Shown here piece after piece: positions 30,498 through 42,595 of a stretch of 64,000 bases of DNA (position 1 is the first letter of the stretch; each line of letters opens with the position of its first letter). A program made the position numbers and the translations under genes. Location: assembly GCA_949361645.1 (NCBI GenBank), contig OX442415.1, forward strand, positions 24,881,724-24,945,723, given 5' to 3'. Below the pieces are notes generated by a model. The model did not search any database. It was not told the DNA's origin and saw only the letters and a program-made list of their open reading frames with translations. The DNA is from Spongilla lacustris (taxonomy: Eukaryota > Porifera > Demospongiae > Spongillida > Spongillidae).

Positions 30498-31182
30498 CAG
30501 GGCTCGAAATAGTGGTCGACACACTGACAATTAGGACAAATTATTAAAATGTCAGGACAAAATTAATATTGATCAGTAATTAATGTCCGGACAAAATGGC
30601 AGATGCTGTGAATGAACTTGACAGTCCTCAACCAAAAAGCGTGCCGTTTGCCTGAAAACAGTAGAGAAGTGGATCAAAGAAAATGATCGATCGCTTAACA
30701 CGACAGTCTGGCTAAAAATCGACAGCGATAGCCACGATCATGTAAATACTCTTTCGTGCAAGGTTTGCTCGCAGTATATAGATAAACTAATCGGTATTCG
30801 TAACTACCATCCCGCGTTCGTAGAGGGGACAAGTAATGTCAGAGCCTGTTCTTTCAAAAACCATGCGATGACAGACATGCATACGCATGCAAATTATGGC
30901 ATTGTTTAGGAATAGCGCAGTATTCTCACTTGACAAATGAGACGAGTGGATCTCGTCAGATCACACATAATTACAGTTCACGTGTGACAAGCAGTATCAC
31001 AGTGTAAGATTATGTACGTGTTACTTACATATATGCATATTCAATTTATACAACTTGATGGCCGATAAAAATTTGTATTGGTACTGGGGGAATTGGCAGG
31101 TCAAAATTTTAACTTGACAGGACAAATGTAGCATTGTACTGGCAATTTGACAGTACAAGTGAAAAAGTTATTTCGAGCCCTG
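30498..31182 (+). mobile_element. hAT-type element with 5-bp duplication and BED-finger remnant (copy B)
   Basis: CAGGGCTCGAAATA at the left, its inverse at the right, and AATAT on both sides (30493-30497, 31183-31187). Inside, about 30655-30909 is an open frame with EKWIKENDRSLNTTVWLKI, SCKVCSQYIDKLIGIRNY and SFKNHAMTDMHTHA, a BED-type zinc finger as at the N-terminus of ZNF862-like hAT transposases. The rest of the transposase is absent. It shares its ends with 6685-7319. Confidence 0.78.
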
Positions 31183-31539
31183 AATATTGCTATGCTTATT
31201 TACAAGCAGCTGCATATAATTGCACAGCAACCTTTCAGCCTAACATATCCTTGGCGTTAGTTTTTGGAAAAATGGTGAATGATATCCCAAATCTGATGTT
31301 GACAATATGTCGACAAGTATGTTCATGATTACATCACAATAACATAACTATTTATTCATGCAGTACGAGCATAAGAAAGATATTTTTGTAAAGCATTCAC
31401 ATCTATTATCATGCTACTAAATTCTAGCGCTTAGATTTCGTATATGACAATCAAGGAAAATTGTTTATAAGGCTTGAAAATATAAAAGTTGCAGCTGTCG
31501 AGCAGGAAAGTTCAGTTACATCATATTTTATGACCTTAA

Positions 31540-31983
31540 TGTCTGTTGTCCTGAATGTCCACCTGGGAGTACAATTGGACACCCAGGTGGACAGCAAAAA
31601 AAGTTTTTGCCGTTCGGTCACGGAATGGACCTGGCTGCATTTAACGGTACTGACAAGTCTTTTCAGGATCGGGCCGAGATAAGTAAGGCTTAAGTCCTTT
31701 CAGTACTCGTAAAATGATCCGTGCTAGCGGACCTATCCATTACGCTCCGACCGATCCGCATGCGCGGAGCGTAATGGATAGGCTCGCTAGTACGGCTCGT
31801 TCTACATGTACCAAAAGGATTTAAGCCTTGCTTATCTCGGCCCAATCCTGAAAAGACTTATACTATAAGCCAGTACCGTTAAATGCAACAAGGTCCCTTC
31901 CGTGACCGAACAGCAAAAACTTTTTATGCTGTCCACCCGGGTATACAATGGTACCCCCGGGTGGACATTCAGGACAATAGACA
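31540..31983. mobile_element. Foldback TTAA element
   Basis: The termini TGTCTGTTGTCCTGAATG and the inverse form ending AATAGACA are flanked by TTAA at 31536-31539 and 31984-31987. Nearly the whole element is an inverted repeat with arms of about 215 bp and a centre near 31755. No coding capacity. The TTAA target suggests mobilisation by a piggyBac-type enzyme (inference). Confidence 0.78.
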
Positions 31984-32335
31984 TTAACGGTACTGGCTAA
32001 CAGAACAAGTCTTTTCAGGATCGGGCCGAGATAAGTAAGGCTTAAATCCTTTCGGTACTCGTAAAACGACCCGTGCTAGCGGACCTATCCATTACGCGCC
32101 GACCGATCCGCATGCACGGAGCGTAATGGATAGGTCCGCTAGCACGGGTCGTTTTACGAGTACCGAAAGGTTTTAAGCCTTACTTATCTCGGCCCGATCC
32201 TGAAAAGACTTGTTCTGTAAGCCAGTACCGTTAAATGCAGCCGCGTCCCTTCCGTGACCGAACGGCAAAAACTTTTTTTGCTGTCCACCCGGGTGTCCAA
32301 TTGTACCCCCGGGTGGACATTCAGGACAATAGACA
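31984..32335. mobile_element. Second foldback copy, left arm shortened
   Basis: It is directly attached to the first copy at the shared TTAA (31984-31987). Its left arm begins at an internal TTAACGGTACTGGC of the family, so the outer ~80 bp are missing. Its right arm is complete and ends at TTAA 32336-32339. Centre near 32105. Confidence 0.75.
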
Positions 32336-32731
32336 TTAAGAGGGTTGTTTGTGAAAAGCAAAAAGGCGTAGATGAAGACAAGGGTGGATAAGAGGACTTT
32401 TGTGTCTGGTATGCTACACGATGTTTCTATTGCTCATCTACACATAGGATGTAATCAAAAAGTTCTTGGTTCTGTAAATTTAGTCGTGTTTATGTAAATA
32501 TGCCGACATTTTGAATAGATACTAAGCAGGATTGCTACGAAGGCTGAAATAAATCTTACACAACCTAAGCGTAACTTTGTACTGCGTGTAGAGTTCTAAC
32601 ATAATATGGCATTTATTGCTTGATCCGTGCATTGCTATATCTCCATCTCTATCACTCGATGACTAATTGTCATCAATACGTACGCTTGCAAGTAAACCTG
32701 AACAATCGAAAAACACTATTAGATGGATATA

Positions 32732-34865
32732 CAGTATGCGTCAGATTAAAGTTGGCGCTACGCATTACGGTGTAAAAGTACTACGCTCCTATCGCAAAAA
32801 ATTACGATCGGAACGCAATTACCTCGTAAAATAATACGTTCCATTACGATCGGAAAATATTCCGTTATGGCCGTAATACGATTACAATGCTACTCCCACG
32901 CATTGTTTGGACATATGTCGGGTACATGATGAACATATTGAGACATGTTCCGACAGGTGGTGAAATCTCTCGCGCTAAACGTTCAATCATATCGTTGCGT
33001 CCCTGTAGTTGAATGAACTAAAGCTGCTCGTAATCCCGCGCTAGGGTATCTAACTTATACAGAAACGCCCCTTGTGTGTACGATCAGTTTTTAAAAAATG
33101 AAAAAGGCTATTTTTTTTTTTGGTTTAAGCTTTTAGAGCTCTTTCATCTTGTCCTTTTTTCTGTTCTGCAATTGCGTCTTTTGTTGGCAACAGTGGCGAG
33201 GTATTGTACAGGCAGCAATGTTATTACTTCAGGTAAACCACAAGCGTACCACAGGGCACATGCGTATGATATCATTAGCCACAGTCCGTTGCAAAGGAGC
33301 ATTAAATCTACAGATGTTGGTACCGTTCCTCTTTATCACTCAAAGTAGTATGCGAGGGAATTATGTACATTGAAAAGTATTCATTGTATTCATTTTCAAG
33401 GATTAGATGCTTTAGATCGAGTTCGCTCGTATATAAAAATGTAGAAAGCTTATCTTATGCCCCAATCTTGTAGCTAAACCAGCCAAAACAAACTTGCAAA
33501 TTTTAACAGAAAGTTACTATGTATGTACATGTAATTCTACTTTAAAATTCATTTAGGGACCATCATCAGCATAGTTGAAGGAGAAAAACGTGCTACATGT
33601 ATCTTTCAAAGTTCCAAGTCATGTGGTGAATGAGTTGAATGAACTCTTCCAGCTTTTATAAGAGCCCTGTTTGTGCCCATGGGATGAACTCTCCGGCTAA
33701 GAGGGCCCATGAGTGTGGTCAATGGGTGAGAAGTTATGGGGTTAATGAACTCCCCGCGGCTAAGAGGGACCATGGGTGTGGTCAATGGGTGAGAAGTTAT
33801 GGGGTTAATGAACTCTCCGGCTAAGAGGGCCCATGGGTGTGATCAATGGATGAGAAGTTATGGGGTTAATGAACTCACCGGCTAAGAGGGTCTATGGGTG
33901 AGAGGTTATGGGGTTAATGAACTCTCCGGCTAAGAGGGTCTATGGGTGAGAAGTTATGGGGTTAATGAACTCTCCGGCTAAGAGAGCCCATGGGTGTGGT
34001 CAATGGGTGAGAAGTTATGGGGTTAATGAACTCCCCGCGGCTAAGAGGGACCATGGGTGTGGTCAATGGGTGAGAAGTTATGGGGTTAATGAACTTACCG
34101 GCTAAGAGGGCCCATGGGTGTGGTCAATGGATGAGAAGTTATGGGGTTAATGAACTCTCCGGCTAAGAGGGTCTATGGGTGAGAAGTCATGGGGTTAATG
34201 AACTCTCCGGCTAAGAGGGCCTATGGGTGTGGTCAATGGATGAGAAGTCATGGGGTTAATGAACTCTCCGGCTAAGAGGGCCTATGGGTGTGGTCAATGG
34301 ATGAGAAGTCATGGGGTTAATGAACACTCCAGCTATGAGGGCCCATGGGTGTGGTCAATGGGTGAGAAGTCATGGGGTTAATCAAATCTCTGGCTGATAG
34401 GGCCTATTCAATATCATTTTTATCTGTAAGCATGACTTCTGAAATAACATAGTATCAGGGGGGGAGGTGCCTGTTTACTCTCCGATAACCGCATCAGTGG
34501 TTTTAATAACCGCTAACGTACCACCGCTAACGTACCACTGTAAACGAGGGGATAGCCAAGCTAGCATCTTACACTGCGTTCACACTACCGCGATAGAACG
34601 GTTCCAGAACCGTTCTATCGCGGAGGTATCATATACAGGTGTGTCGCCTCGGGCACCCATTATAGGCCATTACTCTAGCTAATAGGAGGTCGGAGGGGCA
34701 TGCCTGTTTACTCTGACGACCTACTCCTCAAATCAACACTTACAGCTGCCTGACCATTTGCAGTTCCTGGACATGTGTTTTGGACATGTGTTTAGATGTA
34801 AGCCTTTTAGCGACCGTAACGTAACGTAACAGCCTTCTAATTACGTTGCCATCGGAGCATGTAGT
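32732..34865. mobile_element. CAGTATGCGTCA-ended element carrying a minisatellite (copy 2)
   Basis: The terminus CAGTATGCGTCAGATTAAAG follows a TA at 32730-32731. Further right lie the inverse-orientation minisatellite (33660-34400), the GAACGGTTC hairpin (about 34580-34625) and a segment matching 22640-22800 inversely, ending near 34860. The expected second terminus is missing. Between 32900 and 33630 there is AT-rich sequence with no gene. Confidence 0.6.
33660..34400 (-). repeat. 61-bp minisatellite array 2
   Basis: About 12 copies of the inverse of the array 1 unit (GGGGTTAATGAACTCTCCGG, CTAAGAGGGCCCATGGGTG, GTCAATGGGTGAGAAGTTAT). Several units lack the GTGGTCAATG part and are about 45 bp long. 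Confidence 0.88.
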
Positions 34866-34919
34866 GTCTCCACTTGTATATGTGGAGGCTGACCCGGGTC
34901 TGATATGGACGGGTGGTTC

Positions 34920-35560
34920 CATAGGTAGTGCGGGTTGGTTTACTACGTTTTCCTTTCAAATTTCGTACTCTTGTTCCCACACCATTTCTCTGTGTGAAAA
35001 TCGATTTTTGTGATCTACACATTTTCCGTGCCGTGGATACAACAATCGTTAAGAATTCCTCATTTCTCCACGTACGAGTGTTGAAAACACTTCAAACTCT
35101 GGTTCCATATAGAGGAGTCCTGTAGCTATTGATTTGTTGTGTTCGTTAATTTCTATATCATCCGTTACGGAGATACAGTTGAACAAACTACGGGCACGTT
35201 TTCCCGCTTGATTCGCGCCAATGATTTTTGCAAATCGCGTCCCGCTCAGTGAATGGGAAGGCGGTGATTATATCATTGGTGCGAATCAAATTGTGCTTGT
35301 AGTTTGCTCAACTGTATCTCCGTAACAGATGATTCAGAAACTAACAAACAGAACAAATCAATAGCTACAGGACTCCTCTATGCACACTCCGAATTTGAGG
35401 GGTTTTCAACACTCGTACGTGGAGAAATGTGGATTTCTAACCCGTGGGGTAAACGATTGGTGTATCCACGGCACGGTAAAGGTGTAGATCACAAAAATCG
35501 ATTTTCACACAGAGAAATGGTGTGGGAACAAGTGTATGAAATTTGAAAAGAAAAGGTAGA
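34920..35560. repeat. 640-bp imperfect palindrome
   Basis: Arms of about 300 bp face each other around a centre near 35240. For example GAGGAGTCCTGTAGCTATTG (35112) matches the inverse of the region at 35355-35380, and ATCGATTTTTGTGATCTACA (35000) matches 35485-35505. Outer ends share TGGTTC. No TTAA or other clear duplication was assigned. Probably a foldback element. Confidence 0.78.
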
Positions 35561-36506
35561 ACCATCGCGAAGATGTGTTGTTTAGTACAACGTGCAATTT
35601 TTATAGTAACCCCTGGGGTACAAGCCCGATTTTGCTGGACACTGTCCCATATATATTATATATATATAGCATTTTTCAGTACAACTGGTGGAGAAAATAA
35701 CTAAAAACATGTTTATTGAACAGGTTGCACGAACGAAAATGCTGAATATTACGAAGTCACGCAACAACTTTACACTTTCGATCTTTGTTGTCATGCAGTT
35801 TGTCAACATAACTCTGCAACCAGATTTGTGATATCATTCACCATTTTTCCAAAACCTAATGCCAAACATTGAAGTACTGAAAAAAAATTCATGCTCAAGT
35901 ACCACGGGTTTCAACTGTATAGATGTACACAATCAAGGATATGTATGCAAGTTAACCCAATACCGGCTAATTGGCAATTAATGGAAACGCCCTCCCAACG
36001 AAATTAAATTTTATTAATGGGAGCTTATAGTCACAGAGACGCATCCCACTGCCAAAGGACCTCTATAATAAACAAATTTAGTTGCACATTGAAAGAGCAT
36101 TGATTTGATACCAAATATAACCCTGCAATGATAACACAACATCCATCCATGGAAAAATTTGTCACATCTCACATGCTTACTCGTTCTCCTAGCACACCAA
36201 TTGTCCAACTTTCCATACACTACGACTACTTCACCCAATCCTCTCTATCAGTGCCAAACAACCAGACATGTTGATAACAGAATACAGCCACAGCTAACAC
36301 ATACTAGAGGTAGCCCTACACAATATTTAATGCGCAACCCCATACAAACCCTAAACACCTGATGAGCCATGCCTTGCCATCTAATCAGATCTCTTTCCTG
36401 CCACAGTCCAATAAAAGTACTTAAATGCTTCATAAATGATGTAAAATGATGTGTACCCTAGTATATTGAAGCATAAAACTACCGGATTTCTGGTCGCTAT
36501 GCGAAC
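35561..36506. other. No gene seen
   Basis: AT-rich sequence with stops in all frames and no recognised motif. Confidence 0.6.
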
Positions 36507-37086
36507 TGTTAAGGACCCTACACATTTAGGCGTGATTCACGCCAGATAGCACGCAGAGTCTAGTACAAATGAATGGCACACGTGATTCCGTTCGCAATAA
36601 GCTAATCCCAGTACTAGTGGTTAAAATAAACATCACGCATCGTCTTAGCGCTACAGTCTAGCAGAGATAGTATACAGCATAAAAGCACTGGGCTTTATTT
36701 AAAAAGAAAGTTAGTCCATTGACACTGTATGTCGTTACAAAGCAGCAGCTAGGGGAACTCACCCGTACCTGGCTCACTGTTCAATAACAGTACAGATAAA
36801 AGCTCAATCCAGACAGCTTAATGAGACAACACAACTCTGCGCACAAAAACAAGGAAGTGAACAGAGGCATTGCATGCTCAGAGAACTAAATAAGCTTTAA
36901 AAGAGGGAACACACGCTACTTACCACAATCGTAGCTCAATTGATTCTATAACCAGTTTAGTGTAGTGGATCACGTGATCGTGCGTTCATGAATATGATTG
37001 TTGTTAGACGTGCATGCATAGGATTGTGTGCTGTTGGATATATCCGAGTTCATCGTAGTTGTTGAAGGCAGAGATCGGTTTTAACA
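36507..37086 (+). repeat. LTR (5') of an LTR retrotransposon fragment
   Basis: A 580-bp stretch begins TGTTAAGGACC and ends GGTTTTAACA, so its termini are the inverted TGTTAA...TTAACA. A canonical primer-binding site follows directly. No second copy is in the window. Confidence 0.75.
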
Positions 37087-37104
37087 TGGTGTCAGAAGTG
37101 GGAT
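37087..37104 (+). promoter_or_regulatory. Primer-binding site
   Basis: TGGTGTCAGAAGTGGGAT directly after the LTR is a very common form in Ty3/gypsy elements, complementary to a tRNA 3' end (leucine type is usually quoted). Confidence 0.8.
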
Positions 37105-37132
37105 CGCAGTAAAAAAAAATTGTGCAGCGACT

Positions 37133-37318
37133 ATGGAGAATTTTTTATTCCCTGAGCCGATCGGGCAATGGATTCGCTTCGTAAAAGAGTTCGAACAGTT
37201 TCTTTTGGCAGTGGGTAAAGGTGATGCGAGCGGGGCAGTGAAGATTGCAATTATTCTTACAGACGGAAGGAGATGTGTCACACCTTCCACCTCCCTGCAA
37301 CCTGATAAGGTACTCTGA
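37133..37318 (+). pseudogene. gag start of LTR fragment
   Basis: MENFLFPEPIGQW and RFVKEFEQFLLAVGKGD follow the primer-binding site by about 28 bases, as expected for gag of Ty3/gypsy type. The element-like sequence ends near 37320, so this is a 5' fragment of LTR plus 60 codons. Confidence 0.65.
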
Positions 37319-37319
37319 C

Positions 37320-37918
37320 CTTGTGCAACCATCTTAGAATTGTTGCACACAGTTTATAGACATGTAAAGAGAGAAAGGCAGGGGTAGAATAGGGAGGGAG
37401 GGAGGGTGAGGAGAAAGGGTTCCATAAGGTATTAATCTATGGCTATATGTCATATATGCACATGTTAACGTACATGTATGCCATTAAACCGCTGACTAGT
37501 GATTGAATATTTTAGGTATAGGTAGGTAAAGACTAGAGAAACACACTATTAATCTTCGCCAACACACACACACACACATATTCTAAATTAGTATACTGTT
37601 TGTTGCATGTCTAACATGTATGTACTATTATTAAGAGTTGAATGTTGGTGTGCACAGGCCAATCGTCATGTGATCTGGGAAGGGGGAGGGTACATACCAT
37701 GGGAGGCATGTGGCGGGGGCATTCAGAACAATCCGTACAGCAGTATCATTCTTTAGGTGGACAGCTTACTATCTGAATGTGTGTGTGTGTGTGTATCCTC
37801 TCAAGGTGATTTGCCTTTACATTTGGAGTGTATTGTACATTAAATAGGTTTTCTACTATTAATAAAATGTTTAGCAAAAATGGCAAGTATTGGCACAGTA
37901 CATGCACTTACATACAGC
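37320..37918. other. No gene seen
   Basis: Mixed sequence with short CA and GT runs (37560, 37780). No coding motif. Confidence 0.6.
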
Positions 37919-38110
37919 TATTATGTGTATGTATGTATGCATGTAGGTATGCATGTATGTATGTGTTGTATGTATGTATGTATGTGTATGTGTGTATGTA
38001 GTATGTATGTATGTAAATGTATGTGTATGTATATGTATATGTATGTATGTATGTGTGTTGTGTGCATTGTGTGATGTGTGTGTTTGTGTTGTGTGTGTGC
38101 ATGCATACGG
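37919..38110. repeat. TATG/TGTATG microsatellite
   Basis: Long alternation of TATG, TGTG and GTAT words. Long open frames here on both strands are products of the repeat and are not genes. Confidence 0.9.
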
Positions 38111-39125
38111 AAGATGTACGTGTATTTGTGTATGTACATGTACATTGCCAGAAATTTCGGACGCTCATTACGTATTCCTGATGCGTCACTGCAAACGTCC
38201 GTTAATTTTCCACGCACGCGTCCATTGAAATGTATGGAAGAAAGTATATTTCTGTTTACCAAAAAACAGAAAATGACAAAAATGAAATTGCAACGCACTA
38301 ATACAGTGAGGGACATCATAAGCTATTCCTTTTTTATGAAAAAAAAAATCCAGGGTCTGTCTGTTGGTTCCATGACCCAAAACCAACACTTCCATAGACA
38401 TTTGAAAAAAATTAGGGTTTTTTCAAGACATTTGTACATTTTTCTCAGGATCTTTGAGAGTTGTGGTAAAATCAACGCATTATTATGTTAGCCAGACCAT
38501 CAAGGCAGGTGTATGATACCGTAGAACACTCTTTGCCCTACTACCTACGGTTCCAGTGTCACTTTAAGTAGTTTAGGTACTGAATGTCTCCATTCACAAT
38601 GATTACGTAATAGATGTTTGAACATGGCTTACGGGCGTGAGTGGGGGTAAAGCTTGCCCTGAATCAGACAATGATCAGGCTCACTCAGGTATGTTACATC
38701 TAAGGTGCCTTAGGTTCTGTGCATGTGTGTAACAACCATGGCTAGCTGTTTTACCGCATAAGTACGTACCGGTACTAGTACCAGGTCACGTGCTCGACAA
38801 TAAACGATCGAGAAAGGTCAAGTTCGGTTTGGCATCCTCAGTCGCTGTTCGTATCTGTATTTTAGGACCTTCTGATCGAGCAAGATCCATGTAAGTAGAG
38901 CTCTATCGCATACACAACCGAATACAACTGTAACTGTGTGATAGTTATTAAATGAGATAGCCAATATTGTGCATTAGTTTTCGGAATTCACGGTGTATAT
39001 ACCGGTAAAAGCGTAGTTTTCACAGCTCTTCCCGCTATTGCGTTATTTCCGTATCGAGCTAGCTGAACTGTGCATGTGTGTTTGTAAGCTAAGAAAGGTT
39101 TGCCATATATGTGTGTGCTTACCGC
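38111..39125. other. No gene seen
   Basis: Unique-looking sequence without recognised coding motifs. Confidence 0.55.
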
Positions 39126-39229
39126 TTGCGTGTGTGTCTGTGTGCGTGCGCGCCCGGGTGTGTGTGTGTGCGTGTCTGTGTGCGTGCGCGCGTGGGTGTG
39201 TGTGTGTGTGTGGGTGTGTGTGACATGTG

Positions 39230-39274
<45 letters not shown>

Positions 39275-39275
39275 T
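39126..39275. repeat. TG microsatellite
   Basis: (TG)n with interspersed CG, including an uninterrupted TG stretch near 39235-39270. Confidence 0.92.
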
Positions 39276-39547
39276 GTGTTGTATGCAGCTGATCATGACC
39301 ATACAGGCAGAGCTAGGGTCTTACCTCTCACTTTTCTAGGATGATGTGTAATGGATTCCTCCTGGATAGGAGGTGTGGAGTGTGTGAGCCACCCTCAGGG
39401 TGTGCAGCCTTGTGTGTGGTGGAGAATGAGTTTTTACTAGTTTTTACTAGGAAGGTGCTGCATAGGGAAGTAGAGTGTATAGGTCTCCAGGTACTGTGTA
39501 CATGGACAATTGATGTTTTGCATGCCTCAGCACCCCATGTGTTCCAC

Positions 39548-39725
39548 ACATGTGTGTGTGTTTGTGTGTGCGTGTGTGTGCATTTGTGTGTGCGTGTGTG
39601 TGCATTTGTGTGTGTGTGTCTGCGTGTTTTTGTGTGTGTGTGTGTTTGTTAAGCGCGTGCGTGAGTGTTTGCGAGTGTACACATGCATGTGTTTGTGTAC
39701 ATGTATGTGACTGTGTGCATGTGTG
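39548..39725. repeat. TG-rich microsatellite
   Basis: TGTGTGTTTGTGTGTGCG-type alternation; a second TG block separated from the previous one by about 270 bp of unique sequence. Confidence 0.9.
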
Positions 39726-40762
39726 TGTAATACCCTGGTCTCCCTAGTCCAACTCGAACGTAATGACTCATCCAAGGAGCTGTTTATTCCAAATATACCT
39801 GTGCTACATGTAGGTTAGGTAAGGAGCAGACCAGCCGCCGTACTGGGGACATACATGTACCTTGGCCCATAGGCCTTCCTTACATTCAAGGTGAGAGTGG
39901 GGAGAGAAAGAGGATTGAGGGTTTTCATTGGGGCTGTTGTATACTCATGAATGATGATGTCTATGCACATGCCTATTGGACTTCTGTCATTGTTGATCAG
40001 CCTGGTGACACTACACATTCATTTTGACTCAACACAGACACATATGCACATACCAAGCTCATAACTACACATACTCACATGTACACACGCACATGTTTTT
40101 GTTGCTATGTGTAGTGCATGTGTACTAGTATGCATGAAAGTAACATCATAATCTATCAATCTACACCTTTGTGTGTTGCATGCATGTGTGCATGAATGCT
40201 ATGGTTAGACACATACTACTCAACCTTTATTCCATGCCTTGGTGTGTTGCATGTGTATGAATGCACACATACACACACATTCATGCATACACACACACTG
40301 ATTGATAACAGCCACACATGCATGTGCATGTAATATTGTGTGTAATTGGGTAACGTGTTTGCATGTTGTGTGTAAGCAATAGTTGTAACTGAACTCACTT
40401 TTTTGGAAGGCTACTTGAAGCCATAACCTAGCTTTGTTTTTACACAGTTTACATAGACATACATGTAATGCCAGTGTTATTCGGATTCAAGTACATCATG
40501 TAGACTTTAACGACCCACTCTTGCAGGACAAGGTTTATATAGGTCCTGGGTAGACACATGTAGGTCCAGATTGTGTCCAGGCTACATGTAGTTATAGTGT
40601 GTGCTTTTAAATGAAATGGACAAGTTCTCTTGCTAGGGAGTTTACTACATGTACAATGTAAGGCAGCCTCACACTAGACGATATCGCTTACGACTGTTCC
40701 TGGCGACTAGTTGCCAGCGATATCGCCTCATGTGTGCCAGGCCTTACCTGTACATCGGGCTA
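39726..40762. other. No gene seen
   Basis: Sequence rich in ACATGT and CACACA words. Open frames are short and without motifs. Confidence 0.55.
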
Positions 40763-40845
40763 CATGTAGGTCCAGGCTACATGTAGCCTGGACCTACATG
40801 TAGCCTGGACCTACATGTAGCCTGGACTTGTAGGTGCTACATGTA
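40763..40845. repeat. Tandem TACATGTAGCCTGGACC
   Basis: About four 18-bp copies of CTACATGTAGCCTGGACC. The TACATGTA core is itself a palindrome, so the array can fold. Confidence 0.85.
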
Positions 40846-41039
40846 CATAAAAACCACACATTGTGTTCAGAGAGGGTTTTGGTGGTGATGGCATAGACCT
40901 TTTGCATTAGTCCTGGTGCCATAAACTTTTAAATCAAGTACATGATGGGAGTGGAGTGTGCTTTGGGCCTGGCCTGATGCTGGATAACGAGCTGAACGAG
41001 TGAACTAGTCATTACTGGACAGAGCTAAGAGGATCTAGT

Positions 41040-41325
41040 GCGTTTGTGTGTGTATTTGCATGTACATGTATCTGTTTGCATGTGTGCATGTGTTTGCGTA
41101 CATCTAAGTGTGCATGTTATGTGTGTGCACAGTGTAAATGTGTGTGGGTGAATGTTGGTGTGTATAATTTTACGTGTGTGCATGTGTGTAGTATACATGT
41201 ATGTTGTATATGCATGTGTGTATGTGTTGTTTGCACATGTTATGCATGTTTGCATGTGTATGTGTGTGTGCAAGGGTGTATGTGTCCATGTGTGTGCATG
41301 TGTGATGTACATGTACATGTACAAC
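41040..41325. repeat. TG/CATG-rich microsatellite
   Basis: TGTGTGCATGTG-type alternation ending with ACATGTACATGTAC. Confidence 0.9.
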
Positions 41326-41802
41326 TTTGCCCTGAAAATAAATTCATTGTGTGCAATGTAAACTTTGGTTAGCCTAATCTGATGCTGCCTGAACTTACTG
41401 TACTGGGTATGTAGAGCAAGGGAACCTATTAAGGAACAACCAACTTCCCTTGACTGATGCAGACAAACTATGCATGCTAGAGAGATAATTCAAACACTGT
41501 TGGATAAAGAATTTAACGTAGATTACACCTATATTAACCATAGGAGAATCCTGGTACCGAAAACTTTTACCTCAATGTATGGGAAAGGTACCAAATAAGG
41601 AACAACCACATCAAAGGGTTGTTACATAAACTCTCAACCACATGGGGTTTGCTTTGGGAAGGGGGCGGGTGCAACTTGCTAAAAAATGAAATGTCTATCC
41701 TCTGGTTGCCTAATTATGGCCAATAAATGACAGGCCTGTCTCCACTACGTGGGGTAGATGCTCTTCCTGAAGTGTCGACACCATTGTAAGCTTTATTGGT
41801 TG

Positions 41803-42043
41803 AAGAGGGCTGGACATGTGACACTGGAGTGAAAAGGGCTGGACATGTGACACTGGAGTGAGGAGGGCTGGACATGTGACACTGGAGTGAGGAGGGCTGG
41901 ACATGTGACACTGGAGTGAAGAGGGCTGGACATGTGACACTGGAGCTGAAGAGGGCTGGACATGTGACACTCGAGTGCAAGAGGGCTGGACATGTGACAC
42001 TGGAGTGAAGAGGGCTGGACATGTGACACTGGAGTTGAAGAGG
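41803..42043. repeat. 29-bp minisatellite, about 8 copies
   Basis: The unit AGGGCTGGACATGTGACACT plus GGAGTGAAG is repeated about eight times. On the minus strand it creates a Cys/His/Ser-rich open frame that continues upstream into MRTIFVDWFCEDSNQGAV (42208). Whether that upstream part is an exon is unknown. Confidence 0.9.
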
Positions 42044-42389
42044 ACACTGGCTCATGATTGTGGGTGCGAGGCTTGCACCATTTCCCGTGCTGATTCCAAC
42101 AATCCACCTTGCAGAACTCTCCAGTTCATCTTTAAGGTTGTAACTATTGATGCAGACAGCTCCTTGATTGCTATCCTCGCAAAACCAGTCAACAAAGATC
42201 GTACGCATGAGCCTACAGTGTGTGAGATCACATTGTAATATTGTCTAAGGACTAGTAGGTATGTTTTTGATATGGGTGATGGGGTGAGTGGATGGTGTAA
42301 TGGATAGGTGATGGGTACATGGTGTTGTGGTTGGTGTATGTATGGGTGTATGGAACGCCAAATGAGTCAAAAATCGATGCATCGAAATC

Positions 42390-42595
42390 GTGCGCTTCTA
42401 TGCATTGATGTTGCAGTCATCGACTGCTTTTGTCAATCGATGTAGCAACCATCGACTGCTTTTGTCAATCGGCGATGCTAAAGAAAATGGAACACCTCAG
42501 TTGATGTGATCGATCGGTCTCATCGATGATCGATCGATCCCATCGATCAATCCCATCGATCGATCCTATCGATCGGCCGATCGACCCATCTGGGA
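42390..42595. repeat. ATCGAT / GATCGATC repeats
   Basis: Many copies of ATCGAT with CCCATCGATCGATCC spacing, and two 35-bp direct repeats with CATCGACTGCTTTTGTCAAT (42418 and 42453). No coding function seen. Confidence 0.82.

Noticed and set aside
31461..32381. ORFs with HPGVQLDT and FCRSVTE motifs
   Set aside because: Repeated because they lie in the arms of foldback elements. No protein family was recognised and the arms read open on both strands.
37880..38228. Cys/Val/Tyr-rich ORFs on both strands
   Set aside because: Produced by TATG/TGTG microsatellites. The same applies to 39038-39775, 41025-41372 and 51299-51607.
41714..42208. Minus-strand ORF with CHMSSP repeats as a gene
   Set aside because: Most of it is the 29-bp minisatellite. 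The non-repeat N-terminal 55 residues have no known motif.
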